The notes: generated from the sequence alone by a model not told the origin. A stretch of 39,563 nt of DNA from DTSX01 sp964633465 (GCA_964633465.1 CAZWGB010000008.1:1-39563), one strand, 5' to 3'. Positions 1 through 7,894 are shown, counted from the first letter of the stretch. Numbers and translations are program-made.

Positions 1-90
1 ATTTGCTCCACTAAGATTTGCTCCACTAAGATTTGCTCCACTAAGATTTGCTCCATTAAGCTTGGCCCCACTAAGATTTGCCTCAGTTAA
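1..90. repeat. 15-bp tandem repeat encoding pentapeptide units
   Basis: Four consecutive 15-bp units (ATTTGCTCCACTAAG on the plus strand) fill positions 1-60. The first three are identical and the fourth differs by one base. Two more degenerate units follow at 61-75 and 76-90. Each unit encodes one A-N-L-S-G pentapeptide on the minus strand. Identity at the DNA level, including third positions, suggests recent duplication by slippage rather than only protein-level constraint. The array continues past the window edge. Confidence 0.9.
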
Positions 91-267
91 ATCACATCTT
101 TCGCACTCAATCATATAGAGTTGATACCATGCTCCTTTTTTATCGTATCCTGAATACATTTTAGGGTTTTTTAACTTTGCCAAATCTCTTTCGTTATAAG
201 CGAAAGAAGGCATCTGGGTATCAAAAACAATGAATATAAGACTCGCTAGTAGGATTGCTTTTTTCAT
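1..267 (-). CDS. Exported pentapeptide-repeat protein, partial
   Basis: The frame is open from an ATG at 267 to the window edge, giving the first 89 residues; the C-terminus lies outside. It begins with a Sec signal peptide (MKKAILLASLIFIVFDTQ..., predicted cleavage near SFA at residues 21-23). A short spacer of about 35 residues with a Cys-x-x-Cys (ECERCDL) follows. Then come five-residue repeats of the type A-N-L-S-G up to the edge, the pattern of the pentapeptide-repeat family (A(D/N)LXX), which folds as a right-handed quadrilateral beta-helix. Most characterised members are cytosolic, so the signal peptide points to a periplasmic or surface location. The function cannot be told from the sequence. 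The next gene (356-811) lies upstream in the same direction, 88 bp away. Confidence 0.85.
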   Translation of the reverse strand, partial: MKKAILLASLIFIVFDTQMPSFAYNERDLAKLKNPKMYSGYDKKGAWYQLYMIECERCDLTEANLSGAKLNGANLSGANLSGANLSGAN

Positions 268-355
268 ATCAAAATTTTCACCTATTTGAATTTATTGATT
301 AGGCAGCAAAAAAAATATTCCATCGAGTTTCTTCCTTTTTTTTTATTTTTTTTGA

Positions 356-811
356 TTATGGTTGACAGTTAAAAACGGGTATATTTCTTTTGGTACTTTT
401 CTGATAATCTGCAAAGTCCGGATAACATGTACAAATGAGTGGCCAAAGATCAGATTTGAATTTGTCTTCCACCTGTTCAGCTTTCAGGTTGAGTTTTTCT
501 GAACCCACAAAAACTTCTATCTCCGGGTTCTTTTTCAGATTCCAATACCAAGTTGGATGAACGTCTGCTCCACCCAATGAGGCAACTAAAATAACGCCTT
601 GCTGATAAGGCACATGCATTAAAGGAATCACTCTTTTCTTTCCTGTTTTTGCTCCTTTCATATGTATGACACAGATATCACAGTCTTTTATAGTGCTCCA
701 AAGTCTCCCTTTGGAAGCCTTATATATAAAGGCATGTAGGCTGGTTATAAACCTCATTAATTTTTTAGGAGGGCCTTTTTTTTCCCATTTTTTCCTTTCT
801 TTGTCTTGCAT
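356..811 (-). CDS. DUF385-type (F420/deazaflavin family) nitroreductase-like protein
   Basis: This 151-residue protein has the pattern of the split-barrel deazaflavin-dependent nitroreductase family (DUF385, relatives of mycobacterial Ddn). The pattern is a basic 'GAKTGKKRVIPLMHV' strand-turn, an ASLGG segment near the middle, then 'HPTWYWNLKKNPEIEV', the family's characteristic H-P-x-W-Y-x-N-L-x-x-N-P core. Family members bind F420H2 or a related flavin and reduce quinones, nitro compounds or enones. No signal peptide is present and the N-terminus is strongly basic, which is common when these proteins sit at the membrane. The start ATG at 811 has no clear ribosome binding site. Whether the host makes F420 cannot be seen here; some family members may use FMN or haem instead. 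Confidence 0.8.
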   Translation of the reverse strand: MQDKERKKWEKKGPPKKLMRFITSLHAFIYKASKGRLWSTIKDCDICVIHMKGAKTGKKRVIPLMHVPYQQGVILVASLGGADVHPTWYWNLKKNPEIEVFVGSEKLNLKAEQVEDKFKSDLWPLICTCYPDFADYQKSTKRNIPVFNCQP

Positions 812-942
812 CTAACTATTATTTTTTTATTAGATTATCATTATCAACGGAAAACTATTTAATCTCAAATAAACCATGATTGGAAATTAGGTGTCTCTAG
901 AAGAACCCTAGCACTATAATTAATATCGAGTATTTAACTTAT

Positions 943-948
943 AAGGAG
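943..948 (+). promoter_or_regulatory. Shine-Dalgarno AAGGAG deciding the hydrolase start
   Basis: AAGGAG directly abuts a first ATG at about 949, leaving no spacer. It stands six bases ahead of a second in-frame ATG at 955. The second ATG is therefore the likely start and gives a cleaner signal peptide. Confidence 0.65.
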
Positions 949-954
949 ATGTTA

Positions 955-2181
955 ATGAGATCTGTCGTATCAATTCTGTTGCTGACAATATTTGGTAGCA
1001 TCAATGCTTCGGCTGTTTTAGATAGTCGACCGGATGGGATTACTGGGGAAACATGGCAATTTGGCCCTCTTAATCGTTGGGCATATACCCATATCCGAGA
1101 AATTCTACCAACCAAAAATATTGCAAATGATAGTAATTTAGTTCAACCAATTGTAGGACTTAATGTTGCCAAAGATAACTTGAGCATCAACTTGGATGGA
1201 AAAAAAATTCAACTCTCCGATGCTATGAAAAGCCAATATGTGGATGGGATTCTCGTTATAAAAAATGGTATCGCAGTTGCAGAGCTCTATGATGGTACGT
1301 TGACACCAGAACGTACCCACCTGATGTGGTCTGTTAGCAAAACAGTGACAGGGCTAACTGCAGCAAGTGTGGCAGCTGATGGCTTTATTGATTTTAATAA
1401 AACGGTTGCCGACTATGTACCGGAACTTTCAAAAAGTGGCTGGGGCCAGGATACATTGAGAGATATATTGGATATGCGAGACTCTTCTAATTGGGTTGAA
1501 GATTATGATTCACCTGAGAGCACAGTTCGCAGACAAGATTGTGCGGATGGCCTACTCACTGGCTCCATGTGTATTGATACTGATTTGATTGGAAACTATA
1601 AGTTTTTACCGACTGTAGGTATTGATAAGAGCCGACAGGGTAAGTTTATATATAAATCAGGTACAACAGATGTTTTGGCTTGGGTTCTAGAAGCTGCCAC
1701 AGGGCAACGATTTGCTGATCTTGTTTCAGAACGTATTTGGAAGCCAATCGGTGCTGAGCGAAGTGCAGGTATTACTGTTGATGTATCTGGATTTACCCTC
1801 GCTAGCGGTGGAATGTTTGCAACGCTTAGGGATACTGCTCGGATCGGTCAGTTGATTCTTAATCGCGGTAAGGTTGGAAACCGTCAGGTGATTCCTGAGG
1901 ATTGGATAGATGATATTTTTGATCAAAAAGGAGATACCACATTGCCACGTCTAAGTCCTGAAAGCATCAACCCTTACTATCGTTCATTTGTATGGGGTTT
2001 AGGAGACAACCAAGGCACTGTTTATGCAGCTGGGGTGCATGGACAGTTCATTTATGTATCGCCATCAACGGGTGTTGTGATTGCCATGTATTCATCTTGG
2101 CCCAATGCAGACGGCGGCTCCCCAGGAGTTGGGACTATTGCTTCTCTGGCAATTTTGGAATCAATTAAGAACTCAATTTAA
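955..2181 (+). CDS. Secreted beta-lactamase-fold serine hydrolase (class C / NylB-like)
   Basis: The protein starts with a signal peptide (MRSVVSILLLTIFGSINASA) and shows the penicillin-binding/class C beta-lactamase fold. The nucleophile motif S-x-x-K is SVSK at residues 126-129, within 'LMWSVSKTVTGL'. A tyrosine region 'FIYKSGTTDVLAWVLE' takes the Y-x-N/S position, and 'AAGVHGQFIYVSP' supplies the third H-x-G-type element. This set and the length of about 408 residues fit the 6-aminohexanoate-dimer hydrolase / esterase EstB branch rather than a true beta-lactamase. Expected chemistry is hydrolysis of an ester or amide in the periplasm; the substrate is unknown. It is divergent from the 356-811 gene and convergent with the rhodanese gene, so it is probably monocistronic. 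The start at 955 was chosen from Shine-Dalgarno spacing. Confidence 0.85.
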   Translation: MRSVVSILLLTIFGSINASAVLDSRPDGITGETWQFGPLNRWAYTHIREILPTKNIANDSNLVQPIVGLNVAKDNLSINLDGKKIQLSDAMKSQYVDGILVIKNGIAVAELYDGTLTPERTHLMWSVSKTVTGLTAASVAADGFIDFNKTVADYVPELSKSGWGQDTLRDILDMRDSSNWVEDYDSPESTVRRQDCADGLLTGSMCIDTDLIGNYKFLPTVGIDKSRQGKFIYKSGTTDVLAWVLEAATGQRFADLVSERIWKPIGAERSAGITVDVSGFTLASGGMFATLRDTARIGQLILNRGKVGNRQVIPEDWIDDIFDQKGDTTLPRLSPESINPYYRSFVWGLGDNQGTVYAAGVHGQFIYVSPSTGVVIAMYSSWPNADGGSPGVGTIASLAILESIKNSI

Positions 2182-2202
2182 GCAAATAACCTTTTTATAG
2201 AT

Positions 2203-2580
2203 TTATTGTTCAACTGAAAATCCAGATGTTTTCCATGCCAGTATATCCCCTTCTAAATCAATGATCTGATTAAATTTATTTTCAATTAGAACATCGATTA
2301 CCAATTGAGCTCTTCTTCCACTTCTGCAGAACACTACTATTGGTTGATTTCTGTACTCATCTAGAACATTCACGTTCAGTATCAACTGATCATGAGGAAT
2401 ATTAATGGAATCTTTGATGTGACCTGACTGGTATTCTTTCAAGGTTCTGACATCAAGAAGAATTAAAGTTTCATCAGGATTTTCAATCCTTTGCTTTAAC
2501 TGATGAACATCTAAAAGCTCAACCTCTGCAAAAATATGAGAACAGAATGCTAGTCCTAAAATTAAGGTAAGTTTTTTCAT
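2203..2580 (-). CDS. Exported single-domain rhodanese
   Basis: This 125-residue protein has an N-terminal signal peptide (MKKLTLILGLAFCSHIFA) and one rhodanese domain. 'LILLDVRTLKEYQSGHIKDSINIP' is the typical LxDVRxxxEYxxGHI block. The active-site loop is 'VVFCRSGRRA', with the catalytic cysteine at residue 85 forming the persulfide. Periplasmic single-domain rhodaneses move sulfane sulfur or act in redox stress; the donor and acceptor are unknown here. It follows the VOC gene on the same strand with a 144-bp gap, so cotranscription is possible but not shown. Confidence 0.92.
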   Translation of the reverse strand: MKKLTLILGLAFCSHIFAEVELLDVHQLKQRIENPDETLILLDVRTLKEYQSGHIKDSINIPHDQLILNVNVLDEYRNQPIVVFCRSGRRAQLVIDVLIENKFNQIIDLEGDILAWKTSGFSVEQ

Positions 2581-2724
2581 TTTTTTTCTTCATCTTTTTT
2601 TAGGTTTTAACCTAAAAAATTTCAATATCTTTCTTCCAGTTTTTAAATAAAAATTTAAAAAAGTTACGGCAATTCTAGCTTTCGTCTGTATTTTCATTTC
2701 TTGATTTATATATAGCTATATCTC

Positions 2725-3291
2725 TTAAGGGAGGTGTGGTGCTCGGTGGCAGCTTGTGCATCCACTGCTAGGGTTTTCCATCACCTCTATACGATAGCCA
2801 TCCGGATCGGTCATAAAGCCCATGTCTGGAACGGGAAAACCATAGTTTGCAGGAGCTCCTGACCATGGCACTCCTTTTGCTCTGGATGCTTCGTAATATT
2901 TTTCCAGATCCTTGACAAAAACACCTAAATGAGAGAAACCATCAGGTGGAGGATCCTCCTCTGGTCCAATATATTCTTGCAACTCAAGGATGGGTTCACC
3001 TTCCCCAGTTGTCATTAATGCCATCTTCCAAAGCTGACTTTGCTGACTACGAATAAGCTTCAAGCCAAGTTCTTGTTTGTAAAAGTCTATTGACCTATTC
3101 AGGTCTTCCACAATTAATGCAACATGAAAAATCCTCATTCTACCTTCTTCTACTTCGAAAGCAGGATAATGTATGTAAGGTGAAGTAGGTTTTTGTTCAT
3201 CATTTTTCATTGGGGTTGATCTGGCCGTTTCCGGTGCAAGATTTGTAGCAATAAGCAACCAAAATGAAGAGATAATTATTAGTTTTTTCAT
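2725..3291 (-). CDS. Exported VOC/glyoxalase-fold protein with C-terminal CXXCH
   Basis: The protein is about 188 residues. The start at 3291 was chosen because it opens a signal peptide (MKKLIIISSFWLLIATNLA) and leaves 16 bp after the upstream stop. A longer frame to 3366 overlaps the neighbour and buries the signal. The mature part is one vicinal-oxygen-chelate domain: 'MRIFHVALIVEDLNRSIDFY' and 'FSHLGVFVKDL' carry the two histidines, and 'PILELQEY' and 'YRIEVMENP' the two acidic ligands expected of a metal-binding glyoxalase-type site. After the domain the protein ends in 'SSGCTSCHRAPHLP', which contains CTSCH, a perfect match to the c-type haem attachment motif. Exported VOC proteins are uncommon, and a haem c tail would be odd. 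It follows the di-iron protein gene closely and is probably cotranscribed with it. Confidence 0.85.
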   Translation of the reverse strand: MKKLIIISSFWLLIATNLAPETARSTPMKNDEQKPTSPYIHYPAFEVEEGRMRIFHVALIVEDLNRSIDFYKQELGLKLIRSQQSQLWKMALMTTGEGEPILELQEYIGPEEDPPPDGFSHLGVFVKDLEKYYEASRAKGVPWSGAPANYGFPVPDMGFMTDPDGYRIEVMENPSSGCTSCHRAPHLP

Positions 3292-3307
3292 CAATCTAAA
3301 TTGTTGC

Positions 3308-4336
3308 TCAATCAAGGTCTTTGTCGTCTGGAGAATGTTCAAATTGCAAGACACCCATTTTTTCAAATTTGGGTCTGATGTTATCTGTAAGCAATCCTAC
3401 TCTCTTTAAATTCGGTATGACTCTTTGAAACAGAAATGTCTGGAATTGTTCTCTGAACTCAACATTCCTAACATAATTGATGGTTTCTTCTATATCCCAC
3501 CCAAACTCTTCATAGACAACAGTTGCAAACAGCCTGTTTCGCATGATCACACAAGCTTCATAGGCAAATTGTGCCCGTTCCTCAATTTGTTCTTGGCTTA
3601 GGTTTTTTACATAATCTTCCAAATAATTTACCCCAAAAGTAACATGCCTTGCTTCATCTTTAATTATGTACTCAATCATTTTGCGAAGCAGAGGATCTGG
3701 ATGTGTTTCAGCAACGGTCTTGAATGCTCCAAGTGCTAAACCTTCTATAATGATTTGCATGCCAATGAATTTAAGATCCCATCGTTCATCCGTTAGAATT
3801 TTATCCAGCAGGTCTTTTAATTCACTTGTTACAGGATACATCGCCCTCTGCCTTGTTTGGATGTATTTATTAAATGCTTCTACATGACGGGCTTCATCAT
3901 AGGCTTGAGTGGCAGCATATAATTTGGCATTGTACGTTGGTGCACACGAACAGAGTTGGCTAGCTACCAGCAGAGCGCCTTGCTCTCCGTGAAGGAACTG
4001 GGCCATATTCCATGAGTCGATTTTTTTCTGGAAGTCCAATTTATCTTTATCAGACAATTGAGCATAAGGCGCATAACTGAGTAACTGTTCATGAAAAAAA
4101 ACATAGTCCTCTATGGTAGCATCCTGCATATTCCAAGGCTCTGACCAATCAATATCAATCTCTACATTCCATTGCCTTTTCTTAGCAAGTTGGTAAAGCC
4201 TATTTATACGATCATCTGCTGCAGTATAGTCCCAGTTGTAAGATCCGATTAAAGGGGTTTGGAATATTTCTCTGATCTCTTCAAAGTCCCCTTTTGACAT
4301 GTAACTGCCAGATTGGTATTGATGCAATTGTTTCAC
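3308..4336 (-). CDS. Ferritin-like di-iron protein (putative oxygenase)
   Basis: The 342-residue all-helical protein carries the paired ligand pattern of ferritin-like di-iron enzymes: E118 (HGEQG), E148 and H151 (DEARH), E198 (IIEGLAL), then E228 and H231 (DEARH). The duplicated E-x-x-H with single glutamates between them is the signature of R2-like and AurF-like oxygenases or oxidases. The substrate is not evident. The start is GTG at 4336, preceded by AAGGA at about eight bases; an internal ATG twelve codons later has no Shine-Dalgarno sequence. It is the first gene of a likely minus-strand unit with the exported VOC gene 16 bp downstream. It has no signal peptide, so it should be cytosolic, unlike the VOC and rhodanese products. 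Confidence 0.82.
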   Translation of the reverse strand: MKQLHQYQSGSYMSKGDFEEIREIFQTPLIGSYNWDYTAADDRINRLYQLAKKRQWNVEIDIDWSEPWNMQDATIEDYVFFHEQLLSYAPYAQLSDKDKLDFQKKIDSWNMAQFLHGEQGALLVASQLCSCAPTYNAKLYAATQAYDEARHVEAFNKYIQTRQRAMYPVTSELKDLLDKILTDERWDLKFIGMQIIIEGLALGAFKTVAETHPDPLLRKMIEYIIKDEARHVTFGVNYLEDYVKNLSQEQIEERAQFAYEACVIMRNRLFATVVYEEFGWDIEETINYVRNVEFREQFQTFLFQRVIPNLKRVGLLTDNIRPKFEKMGVLQFEHSPDDKDLD

Positions 4337-4548
4337 CTAAATGTTCCTTTTTAACCTTTAGTTAATGATACCAATGTGTTGATTCATGCTTCAATGTTAT
4401 TCCAACAAATGAAGTGTCTCAAGTTCAATGTTTTCAAGTTCAGTAGATATCCTTTTTTTTCCAAAATTGTTGCAATGGATAAGTTGGAGTAAGGTTTAGA
4501 AATAGAGGATAATTGTCACTACCTATAGGTTGGAAGCTAACAACATTC

Positions 4549-4553
4549 AGGAG
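4549..4553 (+). promoter_or_regulatory. Shine-Dalgarno AGGAG deciding the MDR start
   Basis: AGGAG lies six bases before the ATG at 4560. This supports that start over an in-frame TTG at 4530, which would add ten residues not expected for the family. Confidence 0.75.
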
Positions 4554-4559
4554 ACAACA

Positions 4560-5582
4560 ATGACTAGAATTAATCAACGATGGTTATTGAATAAAAGACC
4601 GGAAGGCATGCCAGAGGACAACTGCTGGAAATGGGAGGAAGTGGATGTCCCAGATTTGAAAGACGGAGAAATTCTAATCAAATCCCTTTATCTTTCAATC
4701 GACCCCTACATGCGAGGACGCATGAATGATGCCGTGTCTTATACAGGACCTGTGCAAATTGGTGATGTTATGGTTGGGGAAAGCGTTGGGGTTGTTGTCG
4801 AGAGTAAATCAAGTAATTTCAAATTAGGTGACTACGTCTGTGTGCATGGGGGTTGGCAGAGCTATATTGCTGTTCGTGGTGATGGTCCTGAGCTTTTTCA
4901 AGCTGATCCAGATATGGCTCCACTCCCCACTTACTTAGGGACTATTGGCATGCCAGGCAGAACGGCTTACTTTGGTTTAACTAGATTGGGTAAACCCAAA
5001 GACGGAGAAACGGTCGTTGTTTCCGCCGCCTCTGGAGCAGTGGGAACGGTTGTTGGCCAAGTGGCAAAAATTCTCGGGTGCAGAGCCGTGGGCGTCGCCG
5101 GCGGAGAGGAGAAATGCTCTTATGTTACTGATGAGCTTGGATTTGATGCCTGTGTGGACTACAAAGCCGGGAACCTCGAAGAAGACCTCAAAAATGCCTG
5201 TCCGAATGGAATAGATGTGTATTTTGAGAATGTAGGAGGCGAGGTCACAAGGGCTGTTGCCAAATTGTTAAACTCCAGCAGTAGGGTTCCCATATGTGGT
5301 TTTATTTCTAAATACAACTCGCGAGATATCATGAACGAAGAAACTCCTTTCGATGTATTTGGTGCAATGAAATCAGTGCCTGAACACAGATTTTTCGTGG
5401 TAACTGAATGGTTTGATGATTGGGCAAATGCAACTAAAGAGCTTGCTGGGTGGATTAGAGAGGGCAAAATCAATTACCGAGAAACAGTTACAGATGGCTT
5501 AGAGAATGCCCCACAAGCTTTAAGGGATGTGTTATCCGGTCAAAATTTTGGCAAACAGTTAGTCAAGGTTGCTGACGAATAG
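4560..5582 (+). CDS. NADP-dependent MDR oxidoreductase (alkenal/one reductase, CurA-like)
   Basis: The protein is about 340 residues, the usual length for zinc-free medium-chain reductases of the leukotriene B4 dehydrogenase / CurA group. 'DPYMRGRMNDAVSY' is the conserved N-terminal block, and 'GMPGRTAYFGL' precedes the cofactor domain. 'SAASGAVGTVVGQVAKILG' is the A-x-x-G-x-x-G dinucleotide-binding turn, and 'YFENVGG' lies further on. The family reduces the carbon-carbon double bond of alpha,beta-unsaturated aldehydes and ketones with NADPH, a detoxification or catabolic role. It is divergent from the di-iron gene across a 223-bp intergenic region that must hold both promoters, and convergent with the SDR gene. 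Confidence 0.92.
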   Translation: MTRINQRWLLNKRPEGMPEDNCWKWEEVDVPDLKDGEILIKSLYLSIDPYMRGRMNDAVSYTGPVQIGDVMVGESVGVVVESKSSNFKLGDYVCVHGGWQSYIAVRGDGPELFQADPDMAPLPTYLGTIGMPGRTAYFGLTRLGKPKDGETVVVSAASGAVGTVVGQVAKILGCRAVGVAGGEEKCSYVTDELGFDACVDYKAGNLEEDLKNACPNGIDVYFENVGGEVTRAVAKLLNSSSRVPICGFISKYNSRDIMNEETPFDVFGAMKSVPEHRFFVVTEWFDDWANATKELAGWIREGKINYRETVTDGLENAPQALRDVLSGQNFGKQLVKVADE

Positions 5583-5606
5583 CTGAATCTCTTTTATTTT
5601 TAATTA

Positions 5607-6344
5607 TTAATTTGGTTGAGCAGTTGGTCTGATCACAATTTCGTTCAGAGCAACTCCCTTTTCTTGCTGCAAAGCAAAAACAATTGTTTCGGCCACACGT
5701 TCAGCTGGCTGAGCAATCTGAGCCATACCCGTTGTCTTCAATCTCTCCAGAATTGAAGTGTCCTTTATAGAAAAACCTAGCTCAGTTTTAAAAGCGCCTG
5801 GGTAAATACAAGTGACCTGTATTTTTCCAGCTGACTCAGATCTAAGGCCTTCACTGATGGCTCTAACTGCAAATTTTGTAGCAGAATAGACTGCACTGCC
5901 TTCAAATGTACGTAATCCTGCAACCGATGATATGTTAATGATGATGCCATCGTCTTTATCCAGCATATGTTGCAATACAGCATCAATTCCATATAAGACT
6001 CCCTTTATATTGATGTCAATCATCTCATCCCATTCATCAGTGCGTCCGGCACTTAGCAAGGATAGAGGCATAATTCCTGCGTTATTCACCAAGGCATCAA
6101 TTTTTTTAAACTTGTCTATTCCCAATTGAGCTAAAGCATGCACTTGATTTTTGTTGGAAACATCCATTGCCTGGAAAGCAACATTTTCTTCGCCCAATTC
6201 TTCGCTTAAAGTTTGCAATCGGTCAACCCTTCTTGCTCCCAAAACAACATTAGCGCCTTGCTCCACAAGCATTTTTGCGGCGATCATTCCAAAGCCTGAG
6301 CTAGCACCTGTTATCATGACAGTCATATTATTCAGATCTCTCAT
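5607..6344 (-). CDS. Classical short-chain dehydrogenase/reductase
   Basis: The 245-residue protein has every classical SDR element: TGASSGFG at residues 12-19 for the nucleotide, NNAG at 87-90, the catalytic serine in 'INISSVAG' (S140), and Y153-SAT-K157. The length is normal. The arginines in 'GARRVDR' after the second strand favour NADP(H). The closest functional class is the YdfG-like group that oxidises hydroxy acids or reduces carbonyls; the exact substrate is not readable. The ATG at 6344 follows an AG-rich stretch (AGAGAGAACAACT). It is the last gene of a minus-strand run with the sterol desaturase-like gene 49 bp upstream, so a shared lipid or alcohol substrate is possible. Confidence 0.92.
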   Translation of the reverse strand: MRDLNNMTVMITGASSGFGMIAAKMLVEQGANVVLGARRVDRLQTLSEELGEENVAFQAMDVSNKNQVHALAQLGIDKFKKIDALVNNAGIMPLSLLSAGRTDEWDEMIDINIKGVLYGIDAVLQHMLDKDDGIIINISSVAGLRTFEGSAVYSATKFAVRAISEGLRSESAGKIQVTCIYPGAFKTELGFSIKDTSILERLKTTGMAQIAQPAERVAETIVFALQQEKGVALNEIVIRPTAQPN

Positions 6345-6393
6345 AGTTGTTCTCTCTTAAGTTACTAAAATCATTCTTTATCAAAAATACTTT

Positions 6394-7236
6394 TTAATTA
6401 GGACTCCATTCTGGGGTTCCCCAAAAAGATTTAATTTTATCGGTGGTAGTTTCTGCTTGCTTGAAATCCTTGATAAATGAAACCCAGCTAAAAAAAGTGA
6501 TTTTCAATGGATTGAAAGTATTTACATTATTGATTAAACCATAAATTACCGGTTCTCTTTCTTCGGCATACGTTCCAAACATTCGGTCCCAAATTATCAG
6601 CAAATTGCCATAATTTTTATCCAGATATTCTGGATTGGTTCCGTGGTGTACTCGATGGGCAGATGGTGTGACCAAAACCCATTCCAAAAGACCTAATTTG
6701 CCAATGCACTGAGTGTGTTCAACCACTGCCCATAATGTTGATCCAGCACCGACGACCAATGTAATGGTTGGGTCAAAGCCAATCAAGGGCATAATAAAAA
6801 AGAAAGGGACTCTGAAAATAGGATTAAACCAAGCCTGTCTCAGTGAGACCAGAAAGTTCATTTCCTCACTGGAATGGTGATTCATATGGACCGCCCAGAA
6901 AAAACGAACTCTGTGTGAGGTGCGGTGGAACCAATAGTAAATAAAATCAATCAAAACCAAGGTCAAAATAACCACTACCCAAGGCTGGGCAATTGCATTG
7001 ATCTCAAAGATTCGAAATTGATAAAGGAAAAGGTAAAAGCCAAATATGGATCCTTTCATTAGAATGTTGACCACAACATTGCCTACAATGAGGCCGACCG
7101 TACCCCATGAATCACCTGTTTTGTATAGGCCAAGGGCGTTTCTTGAGGAAAAAATAGCTTCAATCGCTATCAACGCTAGAACAATAGGCGCACCGATCGC
7201 GTAAACGGTGTAATCGGTTATATTGCTCTCCATCAT
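6394..7236 (-). CDS. Membrane fatty acid hydroxylase / sterol desaturase superfamily protein
   Basis: This 280-residue integral membrane protein has the histidine clusters of the di-iron fatty acid hydroxylase superfamily: H104-RTS-H108, H117-MN-H120-H121, and H194-RV-H197-H198. These follow several hydrophobic helices (for example residues 10-30, 45-75 and 85-103). The family uses O2 to hydroxylate or desaturate lipids or sterols in the membrane. Bacterial members act on fatty acids, hopanoids, carotenoids or ether lipids, and the sequence alone does not separate these. The start has two consecutive ATG codons (7236 and 7233). It lies 13 bp after the gene for a small secreted protein, which suggests one transcript. 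Confidence 0.9.
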   Translation of the reverse strand: MMESNITDYTVYAIGAPIVLALIAIEAIFSSRNALGLYKTGDSWGTVGLIVGNVVVNILMKGSIFGFYLFLYQFRIFEINAIAQPWVVVILTLVLIDFIYYWFHRTSHRVRFFWAVHMNHHSSEEMNFLVSLRQAWFNPIFRVPFFFIMPLIGFDPTITLVVGAGSTLWAVVEHTQCIGKLGLLEWVLVTPSAHRVHHGTNPEYLDKNYGNLLIIWDRMFGTYAEEREPVIYGLINNVNTFNPLKITFFSWVSFIKDFKQAETTTDKIKSFWGTPEWSPN

Positions 7237-7249
7237 CGACTTAAAGGAC

Positions 7250-7894
7250 CTAGTTTTGTACCACCAATGTTGGTCCCAGAACTTTTATGCTGACCCTGCC
7301 GTCTTCATTCCAATCTGAGATGGATAAGTCGACTCCAATGACCTCTGCATAGGCATGAAATCGTTTTTTAATCCAAATATCATGAACTTCTTTTTCCGTT
7401 AGGTCGTGTTGGCCCAATCTTACAGAATGCTCTAATATTACCCCAAAAGGCGATTGCCAACTTCTCTCACCATCCCTCATTTCAATTTCCACAAACAGTT
7501 GATACGCACACGCAGTTCGATCAATCATTCCAACCATGACCGTGTCAAGTTTTCCAGTTCTTAAATAATTTCTTCTTACTCTCTCCAGCAATGGTCGGAC
7601 TACTTCCACATCACTGGCTATCAATTCGTCAATCATGTCGTTGTTTTTGGCAAATTGAAGTGTAGTCAAGATCATTTTTACCAGGGCGTCATTAATATCG
7701 TGCTGATACGGTTCAGTCGCGTTTAAGGATTTAAGAACTACTGCCATGGATCGGCCTAATCGATCTTCTCTTCCTTCATATCCACTGGTGGCACCATCAA
7801 ACTTTTTACCAGCGTCCGTATGTGAATCAGCAAATGTTGATGAAATTCCAAAGCCGCACAAAATTAGGGCAATGATTAAAACTTTTCTTTTCAT
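7250..7894 (-). CDS. Secreted protein of unknown function
   Basis: The 214-residue protein has a clear signal peptide (MKRKVLIIALILCGFGISSTFA) and a good ribosome binding site (GGAGAAACGATC before the ATG). I do not recognise the family. The mature protein is mostly helical, with few cysteines and no obvious catalytic motif. Its last third ('SISDWNEDGRVSIKVLGPTLVV') looks like a beta-rich end. The tight link to the membrane hydroxylase gene (13 bp) suggests a periplasmic partner in the same lipid-related process, but that is inference from context only. Confidence 0.8.
   Translation of the reverse strand: MKRKVLIIALILCGFGISSTFADSHTDAGKKFDGATSGYEGREDRLGRSMAVVLKSLNATEPYQHDINDALVKMILTTLQFAKNNDMIDELIASDVEVVRPLLERVRRNYLRTGKLDTVMVGMIDRTACAYQLFVEIEMRDGERSWQSPFGVILEHSVRLGQHDLTEKEVHDIWIKKRFHAYAEVIGVDLSISDWNEDGRVSIKVLGPTLVVQN

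Noticed and set aside
1..60. Repeats taken as a CRISPR-like array
   Set aside because: The units are 15 bp, directly adjacent with no spacers, and translate as pentapeptide repeats in an open frame with a signal peptide.
917..922. TATAAT box upstream of the beta-lactamase-fold hydrolase
   Set aside because: No acceptable -35 element lies 16-18 bp upstream, so I do not call a promoter.
3292..3366. N-terminal extension of the VOC protein to 3366
   Set aside because: It overlaps the di-iron gene's end and would bury a clear signal peptide; the start at 3291 is better.
4337..4559. Small gene in the 223-bp gap between di-iron and MDR genes
   Set aside because: No frame with a ribosome site and plausible product is present. 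The stretch is most likely the two divergent promoters; I saw only short direct repeats (CAAGTTCA) of no clear meaning.
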